Shown: one piece after another, positions 1 to 8,675 of the stretch
Numbering within the stretch: the first letter of the stretch is position 1
Layout of the letters: each line of letters begins with the position of its first letter
NCBI GenBank assembly: GCA_030922375.1
Contig: JAVEPB010000245.1
Coordinates: 1-58,382, forward strand
Length of the DNA stretch: 58,382 nucleotides
From: a bacterium
GTDB lineage: Bacteria > UBA8248
Direction of reading: 5' to 3'
Position numbers and translations under genes: made by a program
Notes under the pieces: model-generated
The model's input: only the letters and a program-made list of their open reading frames with translations
What the model was told of the DNA's origin: nothing
Databases searched by the model: none

Positions 1-1069
1 CCTGGACATAGCGCCAACCCGGAATAAACAGGCTCTGCTCGAAGAAATCAGCCCCCGGCGAAATATACTCATCGCGCCTGTCCCTTAAAAACGCCCGGTG
101 GTAGTCGGCGCTCTCGGGCCCTACCACCGCCGTATAAGCGATTTGTCCGAGCTTCGCCCAGGGGATATCAACCTCCCGGATTTTGGCGCCCATTCGATCG
201 AACTCGGAAATCGCTTGACGGACAATTTCCTCGACTTCGGGTTCAAGGCCCGGCCAGAAATGGTTGGTGGGCATTCCGAAGGTCAGCCCCTCCACCCCTC
301 GGCCCAGCATGGCGCTCATATCGGGTGGAGGCTTCGACCCCGTGGTGGGGTCCCCGGGATCGGGACCGGCCATCGCCTGAAGAATAATTGCCGCATCCTC
401 GACGGTCCGTGCGATGGGGCCCACGTTATCGAAACTCAATCCCAGGGGAACCGCCCCCGCCCGGCTCACGCGCCCATAGGTCGAGCGAATACCCACCAGA
501 TTGCAGTACGACGCCGGCAGGCGCACCGAGCCCCCCGTGTCGGAGCCAAGGGAGGCGACCGCCATCCCCGAAGCCACCGCCGCGGCCGAGCCGCTGCTGC
601 TCCCTCCAGGCGAGCACCTGAGGTTCCAGGGGTTCCGCGTGGGTCCGAAAAACGAGTTGGCCCCGGTGCCGCCCCGGGCGAATTCCTGAAGGTTGGTCTT
701 GCCGACGATGACGGCGCCAGCCTCGATGAGCCTTCGGACGCTCTCGGCCGTTCCGGTGGAGACGTTGTCCCTCAAAATCCGGCTGCCCGCCGTCATCGGA
801 AACCCGTCGAAGTCGAAAAGATCCTTAATGGCTACGGGAATCCCGTGCAGTGGGCTACGGACATTTCCCTTTCGGGCTTCCTCTTCAAGCGAAGCGGCCC
901 GCCCGCGGGCAAAATCGAAAGTGCGCGTGATGAACGCATTGATCCGCGAGTCATCCGTTTCTATCCGATCAATGCAGGCCTCGAGAAGTTCGGTCGGCTT
1001 CAGGTCGCCCGACGCGATGCGCGGGGCAAGCTCCGTTATCGGGAGAAAAGAAGGGTCCGGGTTGCTCAA
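1..1069 (-). CDS. amidase signature family hydrolase (3' end beyond left edge)
   Basis: Partial gene, about 356 codons visible; the C-terminus lies outside the window. Amidase-signature enzymes hydrolyse C-N amide bonds with a Ser-cisSer-Lys triad. All three elements are visible: Lys in PVAIKDL, the cis-Ser in PGGSSSGSAAAVA and the nucleophile Ser in GSDTGGSVR. The chosen start is TTG at 1069, because GGAGG at 1076-1080 sits 6 bases upstream and the protein then opens SNPDPSFLPITELA. It lies 70 bases downstream of the M24 hydrolase on the same strand and probably forms one transcript with it and the TRAP permease. GatA of the amidotransferase is a less likely alternative, since no gatB or gatC is nearby. 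The substrate is not predictable. Confidence 0.9.
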   Translation of the reverse strand, partial: MSNPDPSFLPITELAPRIASGDLKPTELLEACIDRIETDDSRINAFITRTFDFARGRAASLEEEARKGNVRSPLHGIPVAIKDLFDFDGFPMTAGSRILRDNVSTGTAESVRRLIEAGAVIVGKTNLQEFARGGTGANSFFGPTRNPWNLRCSPGGSSSGSAAAVASGMAVASLGSDTGGSVRLPASYCNLVGIRSTYGRVSRAGAVPLGLSFDNVGPIARTVEDAAIILQAMAGPDPGDPTTGSKPPPDMSAMLGRGVEGLTFGMPTNHFWPGLEPEVEEIVRQAISEFDRMGAKIREVDIPWAKLGQIAYTAVVGPESADYHRAFLRDRRDEYISPGADFFEQSLFIPGWRYVQ

Positions 1070-1139
1070 AAAAAGCCTCCGATGTTGGGTGATGAGTTTT
1101 GGTAAGATCTATAAACGTCAAGTCGATCGGAGGGCGGCC

Positions 1140-2378
1140 CTAAACCACGAAATGATCCCGCTTCGCCGCGCCGAGGTGCTCCATTCCGGATTCGGTGACG
1201 AGAACGGTATATTCCGCGTGCACACCGCCCTCGCCGAATTTTCCCGAAGGCAGTTCGACGGAGAGCACGGCCCCCGCCGGGAAAGGAATGTCCGACGACT
1301 CGGGAAGAAACGGGTCGGTCAGCGGGGTCGGCTCGCTGAGCGTATAGGGAAGCTCTCGGGCTTCGATGCCTATCGTGTGGCCGCAGAATGCGCCATTGTA
1401 ATTCGGCAGTCCTGCCTTTTTCGCACCCGCCACTGCGGCGCGGAAAATCTCCGAGGGCTTGACCCCCGCCCTGATGGTTCCGAACGCTTCCTCAAGCCCC
1501 GTCTGGATGGCGTCCCACTGTGCTTTTCGCTCCGCTCCGGGCTCGCCGAAGGAGCCGCAACAACCCACATCCCCGCAGTAGTGCTCCAGCCGCATGCCGG
1601 CATCGAAAAAGAACCCGTCGCCCGCCTGAAACGGGCGCTCCGAAGGCGGAAAGATCGAGGCCGACCGGCGTCCGCCCCCGAGATGGAACCAGCTCCACTT
1701 CCCGCCTCCCGCCGCGACGGTCCGATAGTAGTGGCTGGCGATCTCGCGCTCGGTTTTTCCCACCGCCAGTTCGGCATGAAAGGCGGACAACGCCTCCTCG
1801 TTCAGAGCGGCGGCGGCCCTGAGCCGCTCCACTTCCTCGGCGGTCTTCTGAAGACGTATCAGGCGGAACAGATTCGCCCCGTCGTGAAACGAAATGCCTG
1901 GAAACGCCGCTTCCAGGCCGGCCCGGGAGGCTGGCCGGATACCTTCGTTGTCGATGGCAATATTACCGCTCGATATTCCCCGCTCTCGCAACACCCGCAC
2001 GAGCGCGTCGACGGAATTCGCTTCCCTCGGGGCGCCCTCGTCGATAAGGCTTAGGTAGTTTCGCTCTTCATCCGTCGCTCCCTGCTCATCTGGCTCAACG
2101 TCGAGCGCCGAGCGGGGGCCATATCCACGGACATCCTCAATCCATGATCCGGTAGCCGAGTAATAAGTTTCATCCTGACGGGAGACGATAAGGGTGGGCG
2201 CCACACCGGTGTCCCTGAAAAAAATTGCAAAAGTTTCTGTTGTCGCATCGCCGTAAGTGTACTGTGCCCATCCCTGAAACCCCGAGAGATAAAGGACATT
2301 GTGGCGCGTTGTCGCCACCAGGGCGTCAAGACCGAACTCGGTCATGAACTCCAGAGCGCGTTCCTTGTTGAAGAGCAT
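1140..2378 (-). CDS. M24 family metallohydrolase (Xaa-Pro aminopeptidase/creatinase-like)
   Basis: 412 aa pita-bread-fold enzyme. An N-terminal creatinase-like domain (about residues 1-175) precedes the catalytic domain. The five dinuclear-metal ligands can be read: Asp259 (FFFDAG), Asp270 (YCGDVG), His334 (CGHTIGIEARE), Glu375 (LSVELPSG) and Glu389 (HAEYTVLV). The likely start is the ATG at 2378 with GAGG six bases upstream; an in-frame GTG lies at 2390. It sits between the TRAP permease and the amidase, so it may process an imported amide or imino compound. M24 members include prolidases, creatinases and ectoine hydrolases, and the sequence alone does not decide between them. It is one of three M24 genes in the window. 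Confidence 0.9.
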   Translation of the reverse strand: MLFNKERALEFMTEFGLDALVATTRHNVLYLSGFQGWAQYTYGDATTETFAIFFRDTGVAPTLIVSRQDETYYSATGSWIEDVRGYGPRSALDVEPDEQGATDEERNYLSLIDEGAPREANSVDALVRVLRERGISSGNIAIDNEGIRPASRAGLEAAFPGISFHDGANLFRLIRLQKTAEEVERLRAAAALNEEALSAFHAELAVGKTEREIASHYYRTVAAGGGKWSWFHLGGGRRSASIFPPSERPFQAGDGFFFDAGMRLEHYCGDVGCCGSFGEPGAERKAQWDAIQTGLEEAFGTIRAGVKPSEIFRAAVAGAKKAGLPNYNGAFCGHTIGIEARELPYTLSEPTPLTDPFLPESSDIPFPAGAVLSVELPSGKFGEGGVHAEYTVLVTESGMEHLGAAKRDHFVV

Positions 2379-2427
2379 GTACAACCTCACGGAATCCGGG
2401 CAAAGAGATGGATCCAGAAGATAAGCG

Positions 2428-5400
2428 CTAACCGCTTGCCAGCTTTATTTCTCTCAACTGGCGAACCAGCGGTATGCCGCCGCAGACGAGGCCGATCGCC
2501 AGCATGAAAAAGCTGTGGAAGATGATGAAGAGGATTAAAATGGCGAAGGAGGCATACAACAAAATACTTTCATAAAAGTAGAGCCTCGAAATAAGCCATC
2601 CCTGGGTCCCGGCGGAAAACGCCACGAATGCCAGCAGCGTCATCACGGCGGAGAACGCCACGCGGCCGGGATGCCCTAAAGCGAGCAACGCGGGCTCGAA
2701 CATGAACAGGAACGGGACGATGAAACCCACAATGGCGAACCTGAGAGACATCATGGAAGTCTTGAAATAGGGCGCCCCGGCCAGCTTCGCCCCAACGAGC
2801 GAGGCGATGGCCACGGGCGGCGTAATCGCCGAGAGGATCGCGAAATAGAAAATAAACATATGGGACGCCACCCGATCTCCCTTGGCCGCGAGAAATTCCT
2901 TTGCCCATTCGGCGCCGTAAATATGGGTAAGCTCCGGCCCAACGAGTTTAATTAAAACCGGGCCGCCGAGGATGGCGAGCAAAACGTAGGCGGCGGTCGT
3001 CGGCATTCCCATTCCGAGAATCGCGCAACTAACGGCCGTCAGGAGCAAAGCCACGAAAAAGCCATCAAAACCCAAATAGTACGCGCACCCACCGCCGGCG
3101 GCGGGTGCGATAAGGCATATGTCACTGGAAAGCGATTCGATCAAATAAGCGAATTTATTGCCGATTCCGGTGATCGTGAAAACGGTGACAACGATATCGA
3201 TAGTGACCAGGGTCACTCCGAACTCCGCTCCCTGCCTCCCGCCCACGCGCAGCGCATGACGTATCCTATCGAGCCATTCGGCCACACCCTCGGCCGCCTC
3301 AACGTCGGCTCCCTCTTCCCGGCCCTCGCGTTTGACATGCCGCAGGTAAAAAAACGGGTTACAGGTAATCGCGGCCACCTGGCGGACGCTCGGCACCTTG
3401 CTGGAGTCTGGCACCTGGCTGGTGCCGTTTTCTCCCGTGGAGAGAATCAATTTTTGAATTATAAGTGCAATTCCGAAAAAGATGAGCGCATGATAGATAA
3501 ACCCGAACGGCACCAACCATTCGGCGATTTCCGATAGCCAGGGAAGAAACCAATAAAGGCCGTTTTGGAGCAGATAGGCAATCGCCCAGATAAGAACAAA
3601 ACACCAGGGAATGACGGTGGCGGATTGAGACAAGTTTCCGCGGACGATGGCGAAAACGCCCAGAATTGCGAGAACAATGAAGCCGCCGGCAACTCCCGAC
3701 GTCCAGCCAAACGCCACCCACAAGCCCAGGGCGGCCAAGGGATATATCACCAGCCAGCCCCGCTGAATTTCATTCCAGAAATCCGCGCCCACCGCGCTCA
3801 TGCGGATAAAAATGAATGCCAATACAGCGCCCGCGATTCCCAATACAAGCGCCGCCCGAATCGACGCCCCCACTGCCGGTGCGCCCCGAAGGCCGAGGGG
3901 CCACTGAAGCCAAGCCTCCAAACCGCTCAAAACGGAGAAAAGCACAAACCCGAACACCCAGAATGTAACGGGCACGAAAACGAACACGTCATCGGGAATC
4001 GTCTTGTCTCCGCTCCTGAGTCCACCCAGAAATTGCGCGGAGTTCCGGTACATCCACACACCGACCATGACGAATACCGCCATGACGCCCGCGAAAACCG
4101 GTGTTCTCCCCTCGAACAGGAAAAAAACCAGGAACGCCAGCGGAACGAGATAGAACCAGCCGCTCTTGAGCTCCGCCCGCCAGTCGGGGATATCCTCCGT
4201 CGGGAGCGGTTTGATCGCCAGCGCCCCCGCGGCGAAATGGATGTTGATGCCGACTATCGTGAAATATAAAACGGCCGGAATCGTGGCGTACACGATGATC
4301 TGAAAATACGGCACCTCGATGAGCTCGCTCATGATGAATGCGCCGGCCCCCATGACGGGAGGCATGATCTGCCCGCCGCTGCTGGCGGCCGCCTCCGCCG
4401 CGCCCGCGATGTGGGGGCTCAGGCCGATTCGCTTCATGAGCGGTATGGTGAACGTCCCCGTCGTCACGACATTTCCCGAGGCGCTGCCCGACACGGTACC
4501 CATCAACGCGCTCGCGCCCACGGCCGCGAGTCCGGCGCCGGCGCGCAACCGGCCGAACAGGCCCAGGGCGAAATTCACGAAAAACTGGGCCGCCCCCGAT
4601 TCGTGCAAAAATGCGCCGAGGAGGAGGAACATGATGATGAATGTCGACGATATAATAACCAGGAATCCAAAAAGGCCGCCGATGAAATCCGTCGAGAGCT
4701 TGCCCAGAAGATCAACCCAGTCATGGCCGCCGTGCCCGAACGGAGGCGCGAAGAGATTTCCCCAGACTCCGTAGGCAAGAGAGATGATGGCAAGGGTGGG
4801 CAGGGGCGGGCCGAAGCAGCGGCGGGTCAATTCCAGCGCAACGACTATCATGACGAATCCCACACGTGTATCCGCGAAGGTGGGCGCGGCGGGGCGATCG
4901 GTCATCTCCTCGTGAAACCAGAAAAGATAAATACTGGCGACAACGGCAAAAACGAGCATTCCGGCATTCAGACCGATTGTCAGTCCGGCGGGATGGGGAT
5001 AATTAGGATAATCGGCGAAATCCGCACTGGTTTTTTTTCGGGACCAGATCAGGGGAATGAGCAGAATGAAAACCGGCCAGAGATAAAAAACGTTTCGAAT
5101 CTCATCGGGCTGACCGGCCCAGATGCCGATTCGCCAGGCGGCCAGAAAAAGAGAAGCGAAAAACACGGCGAGAGGGCCGGCGGCCTTGCGCAGCCCCTCA
5201 ACGGGCCGGTAGAAAACGCCGAACAAAACCCACATCACCGGAATGGCCGAAGCCAGGAGGAACCACCAGAAAGTCGGCTCCTGGTTAGTCTCCGACAAAG
5301 CGCTCCAATTGGCCACCAGGAAGAAAAACGGCACGAACCCAAGCGCCCAGAGCACGAGCGCCAGCCAGGCGCGTTCCATCGCCATCATCGCGGCCCACAG

Positions 5401-5775
5401 GACGAACGGCAGGACATACACCCAAATCACTTTTTGATCGGCCCAGCCTTCTCCTATCTCGCCGACGAAGTAAAAAAAGAAAACCGCCGGAAGAAGGGAA
5501 AGAACATATAGAACGGGAAGTATATTCAGTTTTCTGATTTTATCGCCGTACACCTCATGCATCGTGCCGGCGCCGCCAATCAGAAGAATGGTGAAGGCCA
5601 GTAGTAAATGCATGTTCGGATGCATCTCGCCCGGAAGCGGGCGAAGATAAACCGCCGATATGTGGTAAAGGCCGGAAAGGAAGGCCACCCAGGAGGCGGC
5701 AAATACAAGACCACGAACAAGTGGCGCGCGTTTGCTTGCGGTGTCCAGATCGGAACTCAAGAATTTTCCTTCCAT
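2428..5775 (-). CDS. TRAP transporter fused permease, TAXI type (4TM/12TM), enlarged
   Basis: 1115 aa polytopic membrane protein. The N-terminal third carries about nine hydrophobic segments (DctQ-like part). The DctM-like core starts near residue 300, with typical TAXI motifs at 420-480 (MGTVSGSASGNVVTTGTFT; AAASSGGQIMPPVMGAGAF) and at 915-930 (ILGMGMPTTAAYVLL). Known TAXI fused permeases are usually about 600-900 aa. Here the core is split by an extra block of about 280 residues (roughly 570-850): several more membrane helices and then a charged soluble stretch near 780-850. The matching binding protein is divergent at 6033. With it this forms a sodium- or proton-driven importer, probably for an organic acid or amide handled by the downstream enzymes. 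Confidence 0.9.
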   Translation of the reverse strand: MEGKFLSSDLDTASKRAPLVRGLVFAASWVAFLSGLYHISAVYLRPLPGEMHPNMHLLLAFTILLIGGAGTMHEVYGDKIRKLNILPVLYVLSLLPAVFFFYFVGEIGEGWADQKVIWVYVLPFVLWAAMMAMERAWLALVLWALGFVPFFFLVANWSALSETNQEPTFWWFLLASAIPVMWVLFGVFYRPVEGLRKAAGPLAVFFASLFLAAWRIGIWAGQPDEIRNVFYLWPVFILLIPLIWSRKKTSADFADYPNYPHPAGLTIGLNAGMLVFAVVASIYLFWFHEEMTDRPAAPTFADTRVGFVMIVVALELTRRCFGPPLPTLAIISLAYGVWGNLFAPPFGHGGHDWVDLLGKLSTDFIGGLFGFLVIISSTFIIMFLLLGAFLHESGAAQFFVNFALGLFGRLRAGAGLAAVGASALMGTVSGSASGNVVTTGTFTIPLMKRIGLSPHIAGAAEAAASSGGQIMPPVMGAGAFIMSELIEVPYFQIIVYATIPAVLYFTIVGINIHFAAGALAIKPLPTEDIPDWRAELKSGWFYLVPLAFLVFFLFEGRTPVFAGVMAVFVMVGVWMYRNSAQFLGGLRSGDKTIPDDVFVFVPVTFWVFGFVLFSVLSGLEAWLQWPLGLRGAPAVGASIRAALVLGIAGAVLAFIFIRMSAVGADFWNEIQRGWLVIYPLAALGLWVAFGWTSGVAGGFIVLAILGVFAIVRGNLSQSATVIPWCFVLIWAIAYLLQNGLYWFLPWLSEIAEWLVPFGFIYHALIFFGIALIIQKLILSTGENGTSQVPDSSKVPSVRQVAAITCNPFFYLRHVKREGREEGADVEAAEGVAEWLDRIRHALRVGGRQGAEFGVTLVTIDIVVTVFTITGIGNKFAYLIESLSSDICLIAPAAGGGCAYYLGFDGFFVALLLTAVSCAILGMGMPTTAAYVLLAILGGPVLIKLVGPELTHIYGAEWAKEFLAAKGDRVASHMFIFYFAILSAITPPVAIASLVGAKLAGAPYFKTSMMSLRFAIVGFIVPFLFMFEPALLALGHPGRVAFSAVMTLLAFVAFSAGTQGWLISRLYFYESILLYASFAILILFIIFHSFFMLAIGLVCGGIPLVRQLREIKLASG

Positions 5776-5895
5776 TACGTAAATAGGAAGAAGAATAAAG
5801 GGCTAAAAAGCTTCTTAAGGAAAACGCCTGTATTCTAGCGGAATATATCGGACTATTGCCAGCCACCTTGCCTCATTTTTCCTGTTTTTCAATGC

Positions 5896-5924
5896 TTGAC
5901 CATTCCAAGAACTTTCTATTTAAT
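5896..5924 (+). promoter_or_regulatory. sigma70-type promoter for the TAXI binding protein
   Basis: TTGACC at 5896-5901, a 17-base spacer and TTTAAT at 5919-5924, in an AT-rich stretch of an otherwise GC-rich window. It lies about 110 bases upstream of the 6033 start codon. Seen directly; activity is inferred. Confidence 0.65.
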
Positions 5925-6032
5925 GTTCAATATCATCAAATTTGAGACTTCAACCTTTCGTCCTGGGGGCGGAACCGAAAATTTGGGTGCAATCGCATTT
6001 TACAACCCATTCCTTAGAGGGAGGAATACCCG

Positions 6033-7013
6033 ATGAGAAAACTGATGCTTCACATGGTCACGTACGCGGCGGGCTTTGCCCTGATTCTCGGGGCCGCGCC
6101 AATGGCAAGCGCTGCTACGAAAATTTTGCTGCAAACATCCCATCCGGGCGGAGCCACATTCGAGGTGGGCACCGCCATGGGAAAGGTTATCACCGACAAT
6201 TCGGGCGGAAAGATAGAAGTCTCGGCTTCGATCACGGGGGGCTCGACCGCCAACGTCCGCACGCTTCAGAAAAAAAATAAAACCCGGGGCTTCCGCGTTG
6301 GCATGGGCACCGCTCCGGCCGTGGCCTGGGGGCAGACCGGCAGGAAGCCCTTCAAGAAGCCGCAGGATGTCCTGGCCCTCGGGGCGCTTTATCCGTTGAC
6401 CATCGTTTACACCACCTACAAAAATTCCGGCATCAAGAAGTGGGCCGACCTTGACGGTAAAAGGTTCGTCGTAGGCGCGCGCGGCGGCTCGATTTACATT
6501 GTCACACAGATCGCACTGAAGCACAGCGGCATGTTCAAGAAAGTGAAACGCGAATTCTTCTCCAATCCTCAGAACGCCGCTGCGATCAAGGATCAGCGCG
6601 TTGACGCGGGCTTCTTCTTCCTAAACGGCGGCGTCCCCGCCCCCGTATACATGGATCTGGCCCGCGTGCTCTCGGGCAAGCTTCATTTCTTCGGGCCCGA
6701 CGAAGCGACGATCAAGAAGCTCGCCGACGGCGAGGCCGGAATCGTGCGCGACGTGTTGGCCGCTGGCTCGATTCCGGGCTACGACAAGCCGGTTATTACT
6801 TGGGGACAGATGTGGGCCTTGATGGTCAGCAGCAAGATGAGCAACGATCTGGCCTACGGTTTCGTGAAAGCTCTTTATGACAACCACAAGAAGATCACGA
6901 AATACCACCCGGTCGGGAAGTTCATCACCAAGAAGACCGGCCTGCGCGGCCTGAAGAAAGTCAAACTCCATCCGGGCGCGATTCGCTACTGGAAAGAAAA
7001 CGGCATGATGTAG
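6033..7013 (+). CDS. TAXI family TRAP transporter solute-binding protein
   Basis: 326 aa. The start is ATG 6033 with GGAGG 9-10 bases upstream. The N-terminus is a Sec signal peptide (MRKLMLHMV, a hydrophobic core, then MASAATK), giving a periplasmic protein. TAXI-family features are ITGGSTANVRTLQ near residue 70 and a later GARGGSIYIVTQIALKHSG segment. It binds the substrate and hands it to the fused permease encoded divergently at 2428-5775. It has its own promoter and a strong terminator at 7045-7072, so it can be expressed far above the permease, as is usual for binding proteins. Confidence 0.93.
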   Translation: MRKLMLHMVTYAAGFALILGAAPMASAATKILLQTSHPGGATFEVGTAMGKVITDNSGGKIEVSASITGGSTANVRTLQKKNKTRGFRVGMGTAPAVAWGQTGRKPFKKPQDVLALGALYPLTIVYTTYKNSGIKKWADLDGKRFVVGARGGSIYIVTQIALKHSGMFKKVKREFFSNPQNAAAIKDQRVDAGFFFLNGGVPAPVYMDLARVLSGKLHFFGPDEATIKKLADGEAGIVRDVLAAGSIPGYDKPVITWGQMWALMVSSKMSNDLAYGFVKALYDNHKKITKYHPVGKFITKKTGLRGLKKVKLHPGAIRYWKENGMM

Positions 7014-7044
7014 CTGCTGTTTTTGCAAATTTACCGGAAACACC

Positions 7045-7072
7045 AAAGCCCCCCTCCCTCGAGGGGGGCTTT
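7045..7072. terminator. bidirectional rho-independent terminator
   Basis: Perfect inverted repeat AAAGCCCCCC...GGGGGGCTTT. The stem extends to 12 bp with a CCTC loop. It lies between the convergent genes ending at 7013 (+) and 7091 (-), with A and T runs on either side so that it can serve both strands. Confidence 0.85.
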
Positions 7073-7090
7073 GTTCTTATGTGAGCTTTG

Positions 7091-7882
7091 TTAGATGGGG
7101 AATTTCGTCAAAAATTCATCTATCCCCTCCATCAGGGATTCCGTTGCGTCCCAGATTGGAAAATGGCCGGAGCCCGGAAGGATGGCCCGCGTGCAATTGG
7201 GAATACGCTCCAAATAAATATCGCTAAAATCGAGGGGCCCCGGATCGTTTTCTCCATAGCAGAGCCAGGTGGGCACGGAGATCTCGCTGAGGCGCCCCGT
7301 CAGGTCCGGCATGGTGAACAGCGCGTTCGCTGTCGCTGCATACGTTTCCGGTGTGTTTTTCAAAAAACGATTTTTATATTCCTCCGCGAGGGGTCCTTCG
7401 AGCATTTTCGGAGGAAGGAGCCTTCGAAACTCATGGTGATTGAATACCGCCTCCATTCCTTCCTTGATGGATAACTGGTGCAGAACCTCGAAATGCTCCC
7501 GGTATGCGCCGGAGGGAGCGCCCGCCGAGGATGAAACCAGCATCAGCCTGTTCAATCGGTCGCTGTGTTCGATGGCAAATAGGGTGCCCGTCCTCCCGCC
7601 CATGCTGTGGCCGAGGAAATCTACCTTCTCAAGGCCCAGCGCATCGAGGAACCCGAGCAAATCATTCGCGAAATCCTGAATGCGGTAGGGACCGGGGGGT
7701 TTGTCCGAATCGCCGTGTCCCCGCTTGTCCAAGGCGAATACCTGAAATCGATCCGCAAGGCGGTCCAAAATGGGAGTAAAGGCAAATCCGGAATTTTGAA
7801 AGCCGTGCGAGAGAATAATAGGTGGGCCCGCTCCTTGGACCAGATAGCTCAGGTTCAAGCCGTTGACGCTCACGGTCGGCAT
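7091..7882 (-). CDS. alpha/beta hydrolase
   Basis: 263 aa, a full-length single-domain alpha/beta hydrolase. The oxyanion motif is LSHGFQNSG near residue 25, the nucleophile is Ser93 in GHSMGG, the acid is Asp213 in GENDPGP and the base is His240 in GSGHFP. AGGAG lies 8 bases before ATG 7882. There is no signal peptide, so it is probably cytoplasmic. It resembles 3-oxoadipate enol-lactonase and haloperoxidase-like hydrolases, but that resemblance does not fix a substrate. It is convergent with the TAXI binding protein. Confidence 0.88.
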   Translation of the reverse strand: MPTVSVNGLNLSYLVQGAGPPIILSHGFQNSGFAFTPILDRLADRFQVFALDKRGHGDSDKPPGPYRIQDFANDLLGFLDALGLEKVDFLGHSMGGRTGTLFAIEHSDRLNRLMLVSSSAGAPSGAYREHFEVLHQLSIKEGMEAVFNHHEFRRLLPPKMLEGPLAEEYKNRFLKNTPETYAATANALFTMPDLTGRLSEISVPTWLCYGENDPGPLDFSDIYLERIPNCTRAILPGSGHFPIWDATESLMEGIDEFLTKFPI

Positions 7883-8257
7883 CGGAAATTCTCCTTTGAT
7901 AGAAAAATAAATGTCTCGTCGCCTGCCGAATAATCTCTCTTGGTGGGGGCGGCGTATTCGATTATTGAGGCCACAGTCCGTACAAGGCGAATTCTGATTT
8001 TAGCTTGAATTCAAGCATTTCGTCGCCTTGTCGACTAACAACAGCACCTTTGCTCCGCACCGGGAAAAAATTCCATTCGAACAGGAATTTAAGATTCGAC
8101 CGTTTAATTGGACAGGACGGGATTAAGAATATCGTTTTGATTATGTCCGTTGCGGAGATTTTGCCATGGCTAGTCCCCGTCCTAGATGGGGTCCAATTAT
8201 TTTCCGGAGCGCAGGGAGAGCCCTGCGGGAAGCCCGGACTGTCGAGTGGAACGAGGC
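7883..8257. other. 375-base intergenic stretch with nested palindromes
   Basis: No convincing gene. On the minus strand an open frame continues from the PPOX region to 7962 but has no start site of its own. The stretch contains a 9-bp inverted repeat ACAAGGCGA (7982-7990) / TCGCCTTGT (8023-8031) enclosing a perfect 14-base palindrome at 8003-8016 (GCTTGAATTCAAGC). Confidence 0.6.
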
Positions 8258-8659
8258 TCAGTCCAGCGGATACATCCGGTCGATGCTCATCTCGAAGATG
8301 AGGCGCTCGGCGGCGATCCGCTCGGCGAGGAACTGCTCCACGTTCTCGGGCGGCTCCCCGCGGGTGGCCTTGTAGAGAGCGAGGTTCTTGGTGGCGTCGG
8401 GGTCTTCGATCACCTCGACGCGCCCCTCCACGGTGAGATAGGGGCCGAAGAATTTCGGCATGAAAATACAGACCACCGCGTTCGGGTTCTTCAGGAGATT
8501 CTGGGTCTTCTTCCGGGGGCGGGTGCACGAGATTTGAATCTTGTCCCCCATGAGAGCGTAAATGATGGGTGTGAGCTGGGGCGTGCCGTTGGGGAAAAAG
8601 GTGGACATGACCCCCCACTGATTCTCTTTGATGAAATCCATGGCCTCCGATCGATTCAT
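8258..8659 (-). CDS. pyridoxamine 5'-phosphate oxidase (PPOX) family protein
   Basis: 133 aa split-beta-barrel protein of the FMN/F420-binding PPOX superfamily. The opening MDFIKENQWGVMSTFFPNG and the middle stretch ISCTRPRKKTQNLLKNPNA are typical. GGGAG lies 8 bases before ATG 8659. It begins 16 bases after the MDR dehydrogenase on the same strand, so the two are co-transcribed. A redox role with flavin or F420 is expected from the family; the substrate is unknown. Related small PPOX proteins are at 24686 and 38131. Confidence 0.85.
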   Translation of the reverse strand: MNRSEAMDFIKENQWGVMSTFFPNGTPQLTPIIYALMGDKIQISCTRPRKKTQNLLKNPNAVVCIFMPKFFGPYLTVEGRVEVIEDPDATKNLALYKATRGEPPENVEQFLAERIAAERLIFEMSIDRMYPLD

Positions 8660-8675
8660 GGCGTTTTCTCCCTCT

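Noticed and set aside
693..2054. 453-codon open frame on the plus strand
   Set aside because: It lies opposite the M24 and amidase genes in GC-rich sequence, has low-complexity Arg/Pro-rich translation and no family match. The minus-strand genes have clear motifs.
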